A DNA stretch of 64,000 nt from Bacteroidales bacterium (lineage in GTDB: Bacteria > Bacteroidota > Bacteroidia > Bacteroidales > P3): NCBI GenBank assembly GCA_009785505.1, contig WQWA01000003.1, positions 53,902-117,901 of the forward strand. The letters are read 5' to 3'. Under the pieces are notes generated by a model. It did not search any database. It was not told where the DNA came from and saw only the letters and a program-made list of their open reading frames with translations. Both the position numbers and the translations under genes were made by a program. Below, one piece after another: positions 18,501-28,022 of this stretch; the stretch's first letter is position 1; each line of letters starts with the position of its first letter.

Positions 18501-21500
18501 TACTGTCGATCGAATATTCCATACCGGCAATTCCGGTCATGAAAATAATTCCGTTTGGATTAGTGTCCGTACAGTCGGAGTTTCCTATAATGCTGTCAAT
18601 CGTCGGCGTTGGCGGAAGGCTGTTAACAGTAACTGTGATAACATTTGAAGCCGTATCTCCGCAGTCATTCAAGTGCATTCTGCGGAAATGAGTCGTTGTT
18701 ATTAATGCTTCGGCTTGGAAAGTCGGATCGTTTGCAAGTGAGATGTCCCCCCAAGTTATGCTGTCGGTTGACATTTGCCATTGGTAAACATCTATCGCAG
18801 GATTTCCACCGCTTGCAGAAGTTACGTTTGTAAACTCGGCAGGTGTATCTCCGTAGCAAATGCTCTGATTTCCACCAATAACTCCCGGTGTAACGGCAGC
18901 AAAAATTGTGATGCTTCCGCTTGCTGTCAAACAAGTGGTTGCTGTTCTTGCGTAGATTTCGTACAGGAATACAGTTCCCGGAACGGCATTTGTGATGCTT
19001 CCGCTGATCGCAAGTGTTATTGGATCGAACGTTAAGCCTTCAGGCTGTAAAATTTGTGTTGTGTCTGTAGGAGTAGCTATAAACCAGCTGATAGCTGCAG
19101 ACGTAACTCCTGCAGCGTTGTAAGTAATCGTTGTTATTGGATCTGTTCCGCAAATGGATTGGCCGTTTGAGCCGCTTGTTAGCGTTAGCGGATCACAGGT
19201 TGTCAACTCCAGATCACGAACGCAGCGTAAACCGAAGCCCCCAGATTTAAGATGGGCAGCCTGAGGCCAAGCCCACGCATTAAAAGCGTCCTGCTCAAGC
19301 CATAGTCTGAATGCATGGGTACGGTTAGCCATAAAAGTGTTCTCAGAAAGCGACCAGTAGCCTGTCGCATTCGCACCGGGAATAGCATTAGGAGCATGAC
19401 CCATATATCGAATACCGCCCCAAATACCACCAAGCTGAGGTGCAGAAGCCCAGCCCGGGATAACACCAATGTAAGTATTTGGTATAAGATCTGCAGAAAC
19501 ATTAATCGAAGCCGGTCCATGACCCAAGTTTTCATGCAAAATAGCAAAATCTTCCATATCAGGAACTCTCCAAGGATAAGGACAAAGTTCATCGGCAAAA
19601 CGCACCACAGCACACCAAGAGAACAAGTCTCCCGTTTGACTGGTAGAACGATTATCAACACTAAAGAACGTTTGACGGCAATCGGCATTGAAATTCGGAG
19701 TTCCGGCTCCGCCATTGAAAGCGTCATTGGCGGTAGTACCTTTGTTACAAGCCTCGGCAAATACACCTCCCGACCAAATTTGTGTAGGTCTGCCGTCTGT
19801 GCCATGTACAATGTGTGTTCCACTTTCGATATTGTTATTGGCAACAGTACCCCAAGAGATAGTTCCGAGGGTATCGCCCCAATTCGGTGTGTTTATATTA
19901 CACCTCAGTGCTAAGAACTCACAGTCTTCAGCCGTAAATCTTGCAATACGTCCGCTTGCCGTTAAGCAAGTTGTGGCGGTTGTTGCATGGATTTGGTAGA
20001 TAAACACTGCTGTAGTGGTCTCTGTGAAAGTTCCGCTAATCGTAAGTGTTGTAGGATCAATTGCGAAGGTTATTCCTGCAGGTTGAGCCACTTGTGTAGT
20101 GTCGTTGTCTGCTACGAGAAACCAGCTGATGCCTGCGGAAGTAACGCCTGTTGCATTGTAAACAATGTCTGCTATGGTAAGGGTTCCGCAAAGCGTTTGA
20201 TTGGATGTTGTGTCATGACTGGTCAACGGTATAATATCGCAAGTTGTCGGATCTTCTGCATTTCTTACGCAACGCAGAGCCATGCCTGACCATATGGATT
20301 CTTCACGAGCAGGAGATACACTAAATGCACTGAAGAACAGACTGTTTGCATTGTTTGTAGACCCGATTGTAGACGACCAGTACTGCGAATTCTCAAGCCA
20401 AAAAACGCCCAGAGAATTTAACCGACCGGTAAACCAAGCACCACCCCAAATACCACCATTCGGCGAACTAACAGTTCCCAAATAAGTATTTGGCAGCATG
20501 GAAGCAGAACCACCGGGTGCCGGAACAACAGCATAGCCAAGATTCAAATGCAAAGCCTCGAAATCCTCCGTAGTTGGCACACGCCAACCGCCCGGACAAA
20601 GCACATCAGCAAAGCGCATAACCATACACCAATTCAACATATGACCACTAAAGTTAATATTAGGGCCGGAATTACGACAAGCGGCACCGAAATTACTAAA
20701 CACAGCTGTCTCGCATCCCGGTGTTCTTACGGCATCCGACCAAACTTGTGTGCCAACTTCCCATGTTTGGTTAGTAGCAAAGTATGGTGTGCCCAACTCG
20801 AAAGTAAGCGGATTATTGTCACAGCCGGGACATGGAAGAAGACCTACATTAATCGTTCCTCTCACTCTCGCCGTGTCGCAAGTAGCTGCATGGTTGACTG
20901 TAAATATTTCAAAAATATAGTTTCCGGCTACGGTAATAGACGCACTAAAAATTGTATGCATAACTCCATTAAAGAGGAATCCCTCCGGCATGGCAATACT
21001 TACAGTATCCGCACCGTCGGCACTTACGCTCCACCAGCGGATAGCCGTAGTGTCAGCTACGCCCAAAGTACCTTCAACCAATTCAAAGGTAATCGGTACT
21101 ATCTCTTGACCGAGGCAAATCGACTGGTGTAGTGTTCCGGCTTCACTTGTGAGGTGGAATTGGTCGCACTCGTAAGGGAGAACGCAGCGGAGGGCATAGC
21201 CAAGAGCCTTATTGTTCGCAAACTGCGGGCCCACGAAGCTCTGGCTGAAGTCCAGGAGGAAAGCAGTCGTCGCACTCTGCTCGGTAGAAGACCAGTAACC
21301 CGAGAGGAGAGTAGGCGTGGGATCAGCCGTCCAACCGGTAAAGCGAGAACCGCCCCAACGACTTTGCGGAGAATTAGCAGCAGAGGTTCCCATATAGCCT
21401 AAAGTGAGAGCACCGGTGGGAGTCTGTAGTGAAACACTACGATTTACACCTGTACCGCCCAAATTCAAATCCAAATCAATAAAATCTTGTCGAGTAGGAA

Positions 21501-24500
21501 CACGCCAAGGAGCAGGGCAAAGCTGGTCGGCAAAACGCACAACAGCGCACCAAGAGAAGTAATGACCGGGAAAGGCATTGTTGCCAGCAGAATTTCTACA
21601 ATCAGCATTGAAATTACCGGTTGTTCCGCCGTCAAATGCAGTTCTATCCTCACAAGCGGTAGCAACTACAGCATCAGACCAAATTTGAGTAGGTCTGCCA
21701 CCGGTTCCGAGAATAGTCCAGGTATTAGCACTCGCAACAGAAGCACCTAAAGGACCCGGGCCCCAACCCGGCTCCGCATTGTTACACCCTGCCTGCCTTA
21801 CATCGATTGTTCCGGTTAATGTATCCGAAGCCGGACAAATAGCAGTTCCAACCGTGGCAATGGAAAAACCAAAAATGCCTCGTTCTGTCGGCCTACCGCT
21901 GATTGTAATCGGGGTCGCCGTTAGCGAAGAAACATCAATTCCAGCAGGCGGCGTAGTCGCATTTGCCGTACCTGTCCAAGTTATGATCACCTCTGTTGCT
22001 GAACCACCACGAGCGTAGGTGATTTGCGTCATAGCAGAGTCCATAATAACGACTTGGTTGGCTGTTGCCTCTGCACTTGTAAGAGTAAGTGTATGCGGCT
22101 GAACAATCGTGACCGTATCACTGCCTTGTACTCCCCAACAACCTTCTGCCGAACGTGCACGGAAGAAGTATATTCCGTCTGCCGTCACTGTTTGCGATGT
22201 GGAAGCCGTTGTTGCGTCTGTTCCGTTGCTTGTGGTATTTTGCCAGAAGATTGTTCCGCCTGTTCCACCCGAAGCAGTCAAAACGGTTTCTCCGCAGGCA
22301 GGATCCGCCGTAACGGTTACGGTGTCAGGTGTCGAATGAACCGTAATCGATCCCTCGAACGTTATTGCAGGACATGTTCCGCCTGTCGGAGTTGTACTAA
22401 TCGTGAAATTATAAACTCCCAGTGCTGCAGTCAGTGCAACCGTTCCTACGATTGAATCTGCAGTTGCATTTAGCCCTTCAGGCGCATTTGATGCCTGACC
22501 TGACCATGTAATGGTACCGCTTGTTGCTCCACCTGAAAATGCAAAGCGGATAGGATCTATCGCAGCACCTTGGCAAACAGTCTGATTGGTGTCTCCTCCG
22601 GTGTGTGTTATCACGTGTGGAGGAAGAACAGTTGCTACTACCGCTGTTCTTGCTGCAGACGCGCAGAAACCGTTGTGGGCTTCGGCGTAGAATGTAGTTG
22701 TGTTTGTAATGTTCGGTGTAATCCAGTTTGCGCCCGAACCTGTGATGCCTGTGCTTGGGTTGCCTGTAGTTAAAGGATCTCCGCTAAAACTAGTGGAAAA
22801 CCAACGAATATTTGCCGTAGACGGATTTGCAGTTGCAGAAAGAACTACTGTTCCCTCACCGCAACGCACACTGTCTGTAACAGAAACCACCGTAGGTACT
22901 GCAAGAACAGCAACATGAACCGTGTCGCTAAACATCGGCGGACAAACAGCGCCCGGTCTCGAAATCATAACCCTGTACCAAAGGCTTGAAGCTGCCGTAT
23001 TCGGTATCATATGTGAACTTGATGTTGCGCTAAGGATACTATCGAACGTAATTCCATCGGTAGATCTTTGCCACTGGTAGGTGTGTGCCGGTGCAGAAGA
23101 CGTTGCCGCAACAGAAAGTACAACCGGAGGTTGATTGATACAAATCGTGTCTCCGACAGGTTGCTGTGTAATGACTGCGTCGTTAACAACCGTGATCGTT
23201 TGATCAAAATGTGCATAACAATTAGATGTAGGATTGGATACCGAAATTCTGTAAATTGTTGTAACTACCGGAGCTGTTGTAAGCGTAAGATTTTGCGAGG
23301 TTCCACCTGTTGTGATATTGTTAAATGTTGTACCGCCATCTGTCGAACTACTCCATTGGAACGTTGCTGTTGCATCCAAATTCGTAATTGCAGGAGCAAT
23401 AACGATACTTCCGGATCCAAATGGATTACAAATTGTAGCACTCGGTGTTACCAAAATGCTGTCCAAATCAGGCATACCATCTGCAGTGCCAACGTGTACT
23501 GTAGCATAACTCACACAGCCGTTGATATTTCTAATGAAAATCCTGCGATCGCCTTGTGAAAGACCTGTAAACGTTGAGTCAGTTCCCCAGGTTATGCTAT
23601 CTATCGAATAAGTAACACCCGGCACAGCAGTAATAAAGATAATACCGTTTGGATTCATATCCGAGCAGTCCGTATTCGGTCTAATGCTATCGGTAGTAGG
23701 CGTCGGAGGCAAAGCGTGGACATTAACCGTGATAACATTCGAGGCTGTATCTCCGCAGGCGTTCAAATGCATTCTGCGGAACCAAGTTGTATCTGTTAAT
23801 GTTCCGGCTTGGAAAGTCGGATTGTTTGCAAATAAGATGTCGTCCCAAGTTATGCTGTCGGTTGACATTTGCCATTGGTACGAAGTACTCGCAGGATTTC
23901 CGCCGCTTGCAGAAGTTGCGTTTGTAAATTCAACAGGCGTATCTCCGGAACAAATGTTCAAGGTTATGCCGCCCGCTGAGCTAATTACGCCCGGTGTAAC
24001 AGCAGCAAAAATGGTAATTGTTCCTCTTGCTGTCAGACAGGTCGTTGCAGTTCTTGCGTAAATTTTGTAGAGGAATACAGTTCCCGGAACGGCATCTGTG
24101 ATGCTTCCGCTGATCGTAAGCGTTGTTGGATCGAACGTTAAACCTTCAGGCTGTGCAATTTGCGTTGTGTCTGTAGGTGTAGCTATAAACCAGCTGATTG
24201 CTACAGATTCAACACCTGTTGCGTTGTAAGTAATCGTTGTTATTGGATCCGATCCGCAAATGGATTGAACTTCACTTCCGCCGGTTAATGACAAAGGATT
24301 GCAGTTGGCTAAAGTGTCTGCTGTGATAGTGCGAACGCAACGGAGTCCGAAAGCTTCACTCTTAGCATTGGCGTTCGGTACCCATAGATTGCTAGCCCAA
24401 GTGTAGGTGAGATCATTGGCATGTGCAGCATCGAACTCGGTAGATGTCCAATACCACGAATTATCCGCCCCTGGGTTGGCTCCCCGACCTGTCCATCGAG

Positions 24501-26988
24501 CACCACCCCAAATACCGCCATTCGGCGTATTAGCAGTGCCCGTATAGGTATTTGGTGGCAGGAGGATCCAGTGAACAGGATAAGAAGGAATCTCTCCGGT
24601 AAGATTGGTATGCAGCTGCCTAAAATCTGCAGCAGAAGGTACTCGCCAAGGATAAGGACAAAGCGTATCAGCAAAACGCACGACCATACACCACGTGAAG
24701 TAGTGAGCGGTAAAGTTAGGAGCTCCAACAGAATTACGGCAATCTGCGTTGAAGCCCGGCGAAGTTCCGCCATCGAATGTTGTTCTTGTATCACAACCCG
24801 ATGTTATTACAGCATCAGACCATTCTTGCGTAGGTCCGCCGTTTCTGCCGTTAACAACCCAAGTGCGAGTGCTCGCAAAGCCGGGTATGCCAAGCTCGAA
24901 ACCAAGTGGATCGAGGTTACAGTTAACTGCCAAAATAGCACAATCTTCCTGCGTAAGAACCGTTATAGCGAACGTATCTACAAACATGCAGAATTCTGCG
25001 GTTGTGATTGTTACCGTAAGAATTGTATCTGCTGAAACGTTGTTGAGTGTAATCGACTGTGTCGTAGCACCATTGCTCCAAAGGTGATTTGCACCCGGGC
25101 GGGCGTTCAAAGTTATGTTTGTGCCTTCGCAGATGGTGTCTCTTTGCATACCGCCGATGCTGTCTTGGCAGAACTCTATGTCGCGAACGCAACGGACGGC
25201 AAAGCCGTTAGCCTTAAAGTTAATTCCTTGAGGTTCAAGAACTGTCGACCCTAATCGTAAGCTATGTGCTCGTATCGGGTCAGCATTAACAGGTGTAGAT
25301 GACCAGTAGAAACTCCACGTAGTTGAAGGATTTCCCGAATAGCCGGTCGGACGAGAACCACGCCAAATACCGCCAATTTGCGGAGAAGTAGCAGTGCCGC
25401 TTGGACCGATGTACCAAACGGAAATTTGCTGACTCATGGTAAGTCCACCGATATCCGGAGAAGTGGAACTACGGTTTGCTCCGGTACCACCAAGTGCAAT
25501 ATCTAAGTTCATAAAGTCTTCACGGCTTGGTACGCGCCATGGGAATGGGCAAAGGTCATTTTCAAAACGCACCACAGCACACCAAGAGAAGAAATGACCA
25601 TTATTAACACTTTGTGCTTGACGGCAATCAGCGTTGAAATTCCCGTCCACTCCGCCATTATACGCAGTTTTTTGACAAGCTTCAGCAAATACTGCGCCCG
25701 ACCACATTTGTGCCGGTCTGTTATCCGTGCCCGGAATTAATGTTGTTCCGGTTTCTATGTCCGTATTGGAAGTAGTACCCCAACCAATCGTACCTAAACC
25801 GGCATCGCCCCAACCGGGCTCGTTTAAATTACAACCGCGCATACCTGCCATGATAGTTCCTGTCAGATATACAGAGTCACAACGCTTTCCAATGGTCGTT
25901 ACCGTATAAGTAAAGATACCTACCTGTGTCGGTGCTCCCGAAATAATAACAATATTACTTGCCAATACCTGCATAACATCAATTCCCGCAGGCGGAGTAT
26001 TGGTGTCTGCCGTGCCTGTCCATGTTACTCTTACAGAGTCGGCTAAACCGCCAAAGGCATAAACAATCTGCGTAATAGCAGAATCTACGCCAACACTTTG
26101 GAAGTCTGTGCCTTCGGCACTTGTTCTTGTAAGAGTCTGTGCAAGAATATATATGTCAAAAAATTCTTCTACAACACAATGCGAAGGAGTTGTAATCTTA
26201 ACCGAAAACGTATCACGCGCAGTCAAGGCACCCGTGTTGATCGAAGGAGTTGTGGCTCCGGTGCTCCAAACGAATGCCGTGCCGGCTAAAGACACGTCAG
26301 CAATTAAAAGAATAGAATCGCCCGTACAAATCGTATCTCTGTTCATTTCGAGGGTATAAGAACTGCAATCCAAAAATTCGTTGCCCACAACCGTATTGTT
26401 AAGGAAAGTAACCTGATCTCCCGAAACCGCAAAACCGCTCACAGCAGCCTTGTTGTTGGCAATCACAGAGCTGAAAATCTCTGCATCGTCAACTACAAAA
26501 ATTCCACCGCCTCTTCGGGCAGCAGTGTTGTTTATAATATAGCTGTATTCAAGTCTTGAGCCGGCAAGCATCAAAACTCCACCGCCGTACATTCGGGTAG
26601 GAATGTTTGCAATACCGTTTTGAATGGTAAAACCGCTCAAAAGAGAGTTTTCACTTAGAGTTACCACTGCAAAGTTCTTACCTGCATCAAGAATGGTTGT
26701 GTTTAGCGCAAAATTTCGTTGGCTGACGTCTGTTTCAGTGCCGGAAAAACCTCCGTAAACTCGCACTCCCTGCGGGATGACAAGCGTACTGTCAAGATTG
26801 TAAATACCTTCCAGAACCCAAAGCACTGTCCCGTTGCTTGCAGAGGGAACAGCAACTTGTAAAGGTGCTGTGTTGCCCCAGTCCGAACCGGAGTTGTCTC
26901 CGGAACCGGTAGGACTTACGCGAATAACTTGAGCAGGCAATGTCAGCACTGCAAATACCAGCATTATTAAAATTAACGACTTTTTCAT
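14200..26988 (-). CDS. Giant secreted protein with nine FISUMP domains and Ig-like repeats
   Basis: About 4262 residues from the ATG at 26988, where MKKSLILIMLVFAVLTLPAQ is a clean signal peptide; two ATGs further upstream (27006, 27033) are in frame but delay it. After the signal comes a right-handed beta-helix-like part (about residues 20-220: DAGKNF, SLLSGFTIQNG, GGGVLML, NNTAARRGGGIFV). Nine FISUMP domains follow, at about 25180-25845, 24330-24930, 21177-21790, 20266-20830, 19208-19905, 16598-17233, 15552-16250, 14885-15535 and 14200-14860. Each carries WSxAV...C, ADCR, SWCAVxRFAD, LCPxPWRVP, a WGG/YWSST region and LRCVR. Between them lie CHU-type Ig-like modules (TYQWQ.STDGITF, CGEGTVVLSA, PTPT.DSI). 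It ends at LRCVR with no T9SS sorting domain. Third gene behind CHU_C and PorP/SprF genes. Probably an exported surface protein; ligand unknown. Confidence 0.88.
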   Translation of the reverse strand: MKKSLILIMLVFAVLTLPAQVIRVSPTGSGDNSGSDWGNTAPLQVAVPSASNGTVLWVLEGIYNLDSTLVIPQGVRVYGGFSGTETDVSQRNFALNTTILDAGKNFAVVTLSENSLLSGFTIQNGIANIPTRMYGGGVLMLAGSRLEYSYIINNTAARRGGGIFVVDDAEIFSSVIANNKAAVSGFAVSGDQVTFLNNTVVGNEFLDCSSYTLEMNRDTICTGDSILLIADVSLAGTAFVWSTGATTPSINTGALTARDTFSVKITTPSHCVVEEFFDIYILAQTLTRTSAEGTDFQSVGVDSAITQIVYAFGGLADSVRVTWTGTADTNTPPAGIDVMQVLASNIVIISGAPTQVGIFTYTVTTIGKRCDSVYLTGTIMAGMRGCNLNEPGWGDAGLGTIGWGTTSNTDIETGTTLIPGTDNRPAQMWSGAVFAEACQKTAYNGGVDGNFNADCRQAQSVNNGHFFSWCAVVRFENDLCPFPWRVPSREDFMNLDIALGGTGANRSSTSPDIGGLTMSQQISVWYIGPSGTATSPQIGGIWRGSRPTGYSGNPSTTWSFYWSSTPVNADPIRAHSLRLGSTVLEPQGINFKANGFAVRCVRDIEFCQDSIGGMQRDTICEGTNITLNARPGANHLWSNGATTQSITLNNVSADTILTVTITTAEFCMFVDTFAITVLTQEDCAILAVNCNLDPLGFELGIPGFASTRTWVVNGRNGGPTQEWSDAVITSGCDTRTTFDGGTSPGFNADCRNSVGAPNFTAHYFTWCMVVRFADTLCPYPWRVPSAADFRQLHTNLTGEIPSYPVHWILLPPNTYTGTANTPNGGIWGGARWTGRGANPGADNSWYWTSTEFDAAHANDLTYTWASNLWVPNANAKSEAFGLRCVRTITADTLANCNPLSLTGGSEVQSICGSDPITTITYNATGVESVAISWFIATPTDTTQIAQPEGLTFDPTTLTISGSITDAVPGTVFLYKIYARTATTCLTARGTITIFAAVTPGVISSAGGITLNICSGDTPVEFTNATSASGGNPASTSYQWQMSTDSITWDDILFANNPTFQAGTLTDTTWFRRMHLNACGDTASNVITVNVHALPPTPTTDSIRPNTDCSDMNPNGIIFITAVPGVTYSIDSITWGTDSTFTGLSQGDRRIFIRNINGCVSYATVHVGTADGMPDLDSILVTPSATICNPFGSGSIVIAPAITNLDATATFQWSSSTDGGTTFNNITTGGTSQNLTLTTAPVVTTIYRISVSNPTSNCYAHFDQTITVVNDAVITQQPVGDTICINQPPVVLSVAATSSAPAHTYQWQRSTDGITFDSILSATSSSHMIPNTAASSLWYRVMISRPGAVCPPMFSDTVHVAVLAVPTVVSVTDSVRCGEGTVVLSATANPSTANIRWFSTSFSGDPLTTGNPSTGITGSGANWITPNITNTTTFYAEAHNGFCASAARTAVVATVLPPHVITHTGGDTNQTVCQGAAIDPIRFAFSGGATSGTITWSGQASNAPEGLNATADSIVGTVALTAALGVYNFTISTTPTGGTCPAITFEGSITVHSTPDTVTVTADPACGETVLTASGGTGGTIFWQNTTSNGTDATTASTSQTVTADGIYFFRARSAEGCWGVQGSDTVTIVQPHTLTLTSAEATANQVVIMDSAMTQITYARGGSATEVIITWTGTANATTPPAGIDVSSLTATPITISGRPTERGIFGFSIATVGTAICPASDTLTGTIDVRQAGCNNAEPGWGPGPLGASVASANTWTILGTGGRPTQIWSDAVVATACEDRTAFDGGTTGNFNADCRNSAGNNAFPGHYFSWCAVVRFADQLCPAPWRVPTRQDFIDLDLNLGGTGVNRSVSLQTPTGALTLGYMGTSAANSPQSRWGGSRFTGWTADPTPTLLSGYWSSTEQSATTAFLLDFSQSFVGPQFANNKALGYALRCVLPYECDQFHLTSEAGTLHQSICLGQEIVPITFELVEGTLGVADTTAIRWWSVSADGADTVSIAMPEGFLFNGVMHTIFSASITVAGNYIFEIFTVNHAATCDTARVRGTINVGLLPCPGCDNNPLTFELGTPYFATNQTWEVGTQVWSDAVRTPGCETAVFSNFGAACRNSGPNINFSGHMLNWCMVMRFADVLCPGGWRVPTTEDFEALHLNLGYAVVPAPGGSASMLPNTYLGTVSSPNGGIWGGAWFTGRLNSLGVFWLENSQYWSSTIGSTNNANSLFFSAFSVSPAREESIWSGMALRCVRNAEDPTTCDIIPLTSHDTTSNQTLCGTLTIADIVYNATGVTSAGISWFLVADNDTTQVAQPAGITFAIDPTTLTISGTFTETTTAVFIYQIHATTATTCLTASGRIARFTAEDCEFLALRCNINTPNWGDTLGTISWGTVANNNIESGTHIVHGTDGRPTQIWSGGVFAEACNKGTTANDAFNGGAGTPNFNADCRQTFFSVDNRSTSQTGDLFSWCAVVRFADELCPYPWRVPDMEDFAILHENLGHGPASINVSADLIPNTYIGVIPGWASAPQLGGIWGGIRYMGHAPNAIPGANATGYWSLSENTFMANRTHAFRLWLEQDAFNAWAWPQAAHLKSGGFGLRCVRDLELTTCDPLTLTSGSNGQSICGTDPITTITYNAAGVTSAAISWFIATPTDTTQILQPEGLTFDPITLAISGSITNAVPGTVFLYEIYARTATTCLTASGSITIFAAVTPGVIGGNQSICYGDTPAEFTNVTSASGGNPAIDVYQWQMSTDSITWGDISLANDPTFQAEALITTTHFRRMHLNDCGDTASNVITVTVNSLPPTPTIDSIIGNSDCTDTNPNGIIFMTGIAGMEYSIDSITFGTDSTFTGVAQGDHRVFIRNANGCISAVTVHVPAISGMPDLDGAMAVTPSSTICNPFGTGDIVISPTFTNAGTSPSFQWAIATATDTTDIATGQNLTLSGTDIPTATTVYRVTVTNNETGCEAHFYQTITVVDDAVITQQPVGDTICINQTSVVLSVTAMSSAPAHTYQWQSSTDGITFDSILGATSSSHTISNTAVSSLWYRVMISRPGAVCPPMFSDTVHVAVLAVPTVVSVTDSVRCGEGTVVLSAIANPSTTTIRWFSAEFGGDPLTTGTPNTGITASEENWITPNITETTTFWAEAHNGFCASAARTAVVAAMIEQTLSLTSAAPTANQSISLGAAIADITYAFGGLADSVSITWMASENTTAPPAGITVSDLTTNPITISGTPTYAGVYMFTITTIGDLCTSVSVTGSISADMSGCNLDTAGWVRPGFSDLGNITWGDVSNMDIEIGRTTVHGTGGRPSQVWSGAVFAAACDKTEFEGGLPGNFNADCRSANTNLTGHFFSWCAVMRFADLLCPDGWRVPTTEDFAILHQNLGFTLPAQGSSTAHDNTGVYIPTSGTVSDPNVGGIWGGARFTGHATNLLNAYSFYWSSTQSSGTAARHLVIDETRAWPQHDNDKNSGFALRCVRTYECDIILLTSEEGTLDQAVCNGDPILPIIFELDTNTLGTAQNLDVRWVRVSLDGEDTTAMANPPIGITVDLTAGTITGATVEWGYFIFEILATDPTNGCDTARVTGTIVVSSLSCPNCNSYIPGWGPYGLGTITWGNTTNTDIEEGTVTIDGTGGRSTQIWSSAVFATACAKGTNVSDIAYFDGGVFGSYSADCRQSLHTANEGRAAGITGDFFSWCAVVRFGDKLCPYPWRVPSREDFEVLHENLGLILPPSAGGMVEGGSTGTYTGPSPGSPALPTFGGIWQGARWTGSARPQGMDQTASTYWSSTFRSAEIGTQSHRLSFNNNSWPNGGSPRNHGYAVRCVRDSIMPPPKDGCNLNTPGWGNSLGTITWGSTSNTNIENGISVVIGTDGRPTQTWSGAVFATACNKGDEISGTEFDGGTEDNYNADCRQTRFSVTNRPTSPTGDFFSWCAVMRFADELCPAPWRVPTMEDFVALHQNLGFVVPPVGTGAPHNDTGYLSATEQVGGTWGGVRFSAHANNIGASRSLYWTSTERDDPSSAFSLLLIPDEAFPQAYHSKSSGFVLRCVRDTVLPVLSNGCNQDVPGWGPSLGTITWGSASNTNINSGTTTINGTGGRPTQTWSGAVFATVCAKGYDNNSYDEFDSGTEGNFSADCRQTRFSVTNRSTSPTGDFFSWCAVVRFADVLCPAPWRVPTMEDFVDLHQNLGFVVPPVGTGVPHNDTGYMSATGTTGNPEVGGRWGGVRFSARAGNIGASRSLYWTSTENSSSSASSLLLTSYDAYPQYNTSKSWGVTLRCVR
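17440..19200 (-). repeat. Internal long repeat of the giant gene, copy B
   Basis: The Ig-like block between FISUMP domains 5 and 6. It matches 22620-24300 in order and almost in wording: CGEGTVVLSA, PGAVCPPMFSDTVHVAVLA, TQQPVGDTICINQ and the PTPT.DSI module. By eye the DNA is nearly identical over stretches such as 17800-18080 against 22900-23180. Confidence 0.8.
22620..24300 (-). repeat. Internal long repeat of the giant gene, copy A
   Basis: Counterpart of the block at 17440-19200, lying between FISUMP domains 2 and 3. Copy A additionally has a following module (HVITHTGGDTNQTVCQG) that copy B lacks, so the duplicated unit has defined borders. Confidence 0.8.
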
Positions 26989-27039
26989 TATATCTGTTTT
27001 TTTCATTTTCAATTCCAATTTCTCAATTCTCAATTCAAA

Positions 27040-27990
27040 TTACTGCCAGTTTCTGCGTATTTGAATATTGTTATCTCTATTCCAAAGAGGTATAAAATAG
27101 TTCACCGAAAATTCATGCGAACCACGTTGAAACGGACGAATGATACCAAAATTCATATCAAACGAATAACCGACTCGCAAGCCCTGCATAATCTCAGCCA
27201 TAAAAACCAAAGATACCGCACGCTGACCGCTCATAAAGTTCGCGCCTGCAAAAAAGCGGTTATCATAAACTAAGTTCGCACCAACACTAAGAGATACAGG
27301 CACAGTTTCCATGTAACGTACAAAAAAGTGAGGACGCAAGTCCAAGTCCTGGGTCAACGAAAAATTGTACCCTCCCATAACAAAAAACTGCCTGCGCATC
27401 TGAGAATGGACAGTGGTATCACGACCGTTAATCTGTCCACGCATAACATCAAATCGAGGATTTGTTAAATGACGAACAGAAAAACCCAAATAAAAATCCT
27501 CCGACTGAAAATACGCTCCCAAGTTCATATCAAACCTGTTGGTAACCTGTCTGCCTTCGCCAAAGCCAATATCCTCAGGGTCTTGAACAAAATCAAGCAT
27601 GTTCCAATCCGTAACCGAATTAAACAGACCGGCTTGAACACCCAAACTCAAAAAAGTACCCTGTCCAAACATAATCTTATGAGCATAAGTAAGATTGGTC
27701 GTGTGAACAAATTGCGGACCCCAAACCTCACGTTGAAAAATAAAGCCCAAAGCATTGCGCTGGTTCTCAAACGGAGCATGAGCGTTAAAACTAATCAGTT
27801 TCGGAGAGTTAGGAATATTTATCCACTGGTGACGAACACTCAGATTGGCCGAAAACAAATCATAAGCACCCGCAAAACCAGGGTTGTAAATCAATTGATT
27901 ACCGGCATACTGTGCCAAAGGTGTTCCCGTCTGTCCTCTAACAGCGACAGCCAAAACAAGGAAAGTTATTAAAATAACTGATTTTTTCAT
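27040..27990 (-). CDS. PorP/SprF family type IX secretion outer-membrane protein
   Basis: 316 residues from ATG 27990 (MKKSVILITFLVLAVAVRGQ signal peptide). The family core follows: PLAQYAGNQLIYNPGFAGAYD, VRHQWINIPNSPK, FNAHAPF, then a beta-barrel pattern ending SFDMNFGIIRPFQRGSHEFSVNY. PorP/SprF proteins sit in the outer membrane and are paired with specific CHU_C-tagged cargo in gliding and surface-adhesin systems. Here it lies between a CHU_C protein gene (8 bp upstream of the open frame) and the FISUMP giant, which suggests dedicated export or anchoring of one or both neighbours. Confidence 0.92.
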   Translation of the reverse strand: MKKSVILITFLVLAVAVRGQTGTPLAQYAGNQLIYNPGFAGAYDLFSANLSVRHQWINIPNSPKLISFNAHAPFENQRNALGFIFQREVWGPQFVHTTNLTYAHKIMFGQGTFLSLGVQAGLFNSVTDWNMLDFVQDPEDIGFGEGRQVTNRFDMNLGAYFQSEDFYLGFSVRHLTNPRFDVMRGQINGRDTTVHSQMRRQFFVMGGYNFSLTQDLDLRPHFFVRYMETVPVSLSVGANLVYDNRFFAGANFMSGQRAVSLVFMAEIMQGLRVGYSFDMNFGIIRPFQRGSHEFSVNYFIPLWNRDNNIQIRRNWQ

Positions 27991-28022
27991 CATTTTTAAT
28001 TTTTTCATTTTCAAATTTCAAT

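Noticed and set aside
14626..22455. Many long plus-strand open frames opposite the giant gene
   Set aside because: They lack starts with promoters, family motifs or normal composition, and repeat only because the coding strand repeats. They are shadows.
14200..26988. Repetitive array as a CRISPR or satellite
   Set aside because: The repeats are long, protein-coding and in one frame, with no short identical repeats and spacers.
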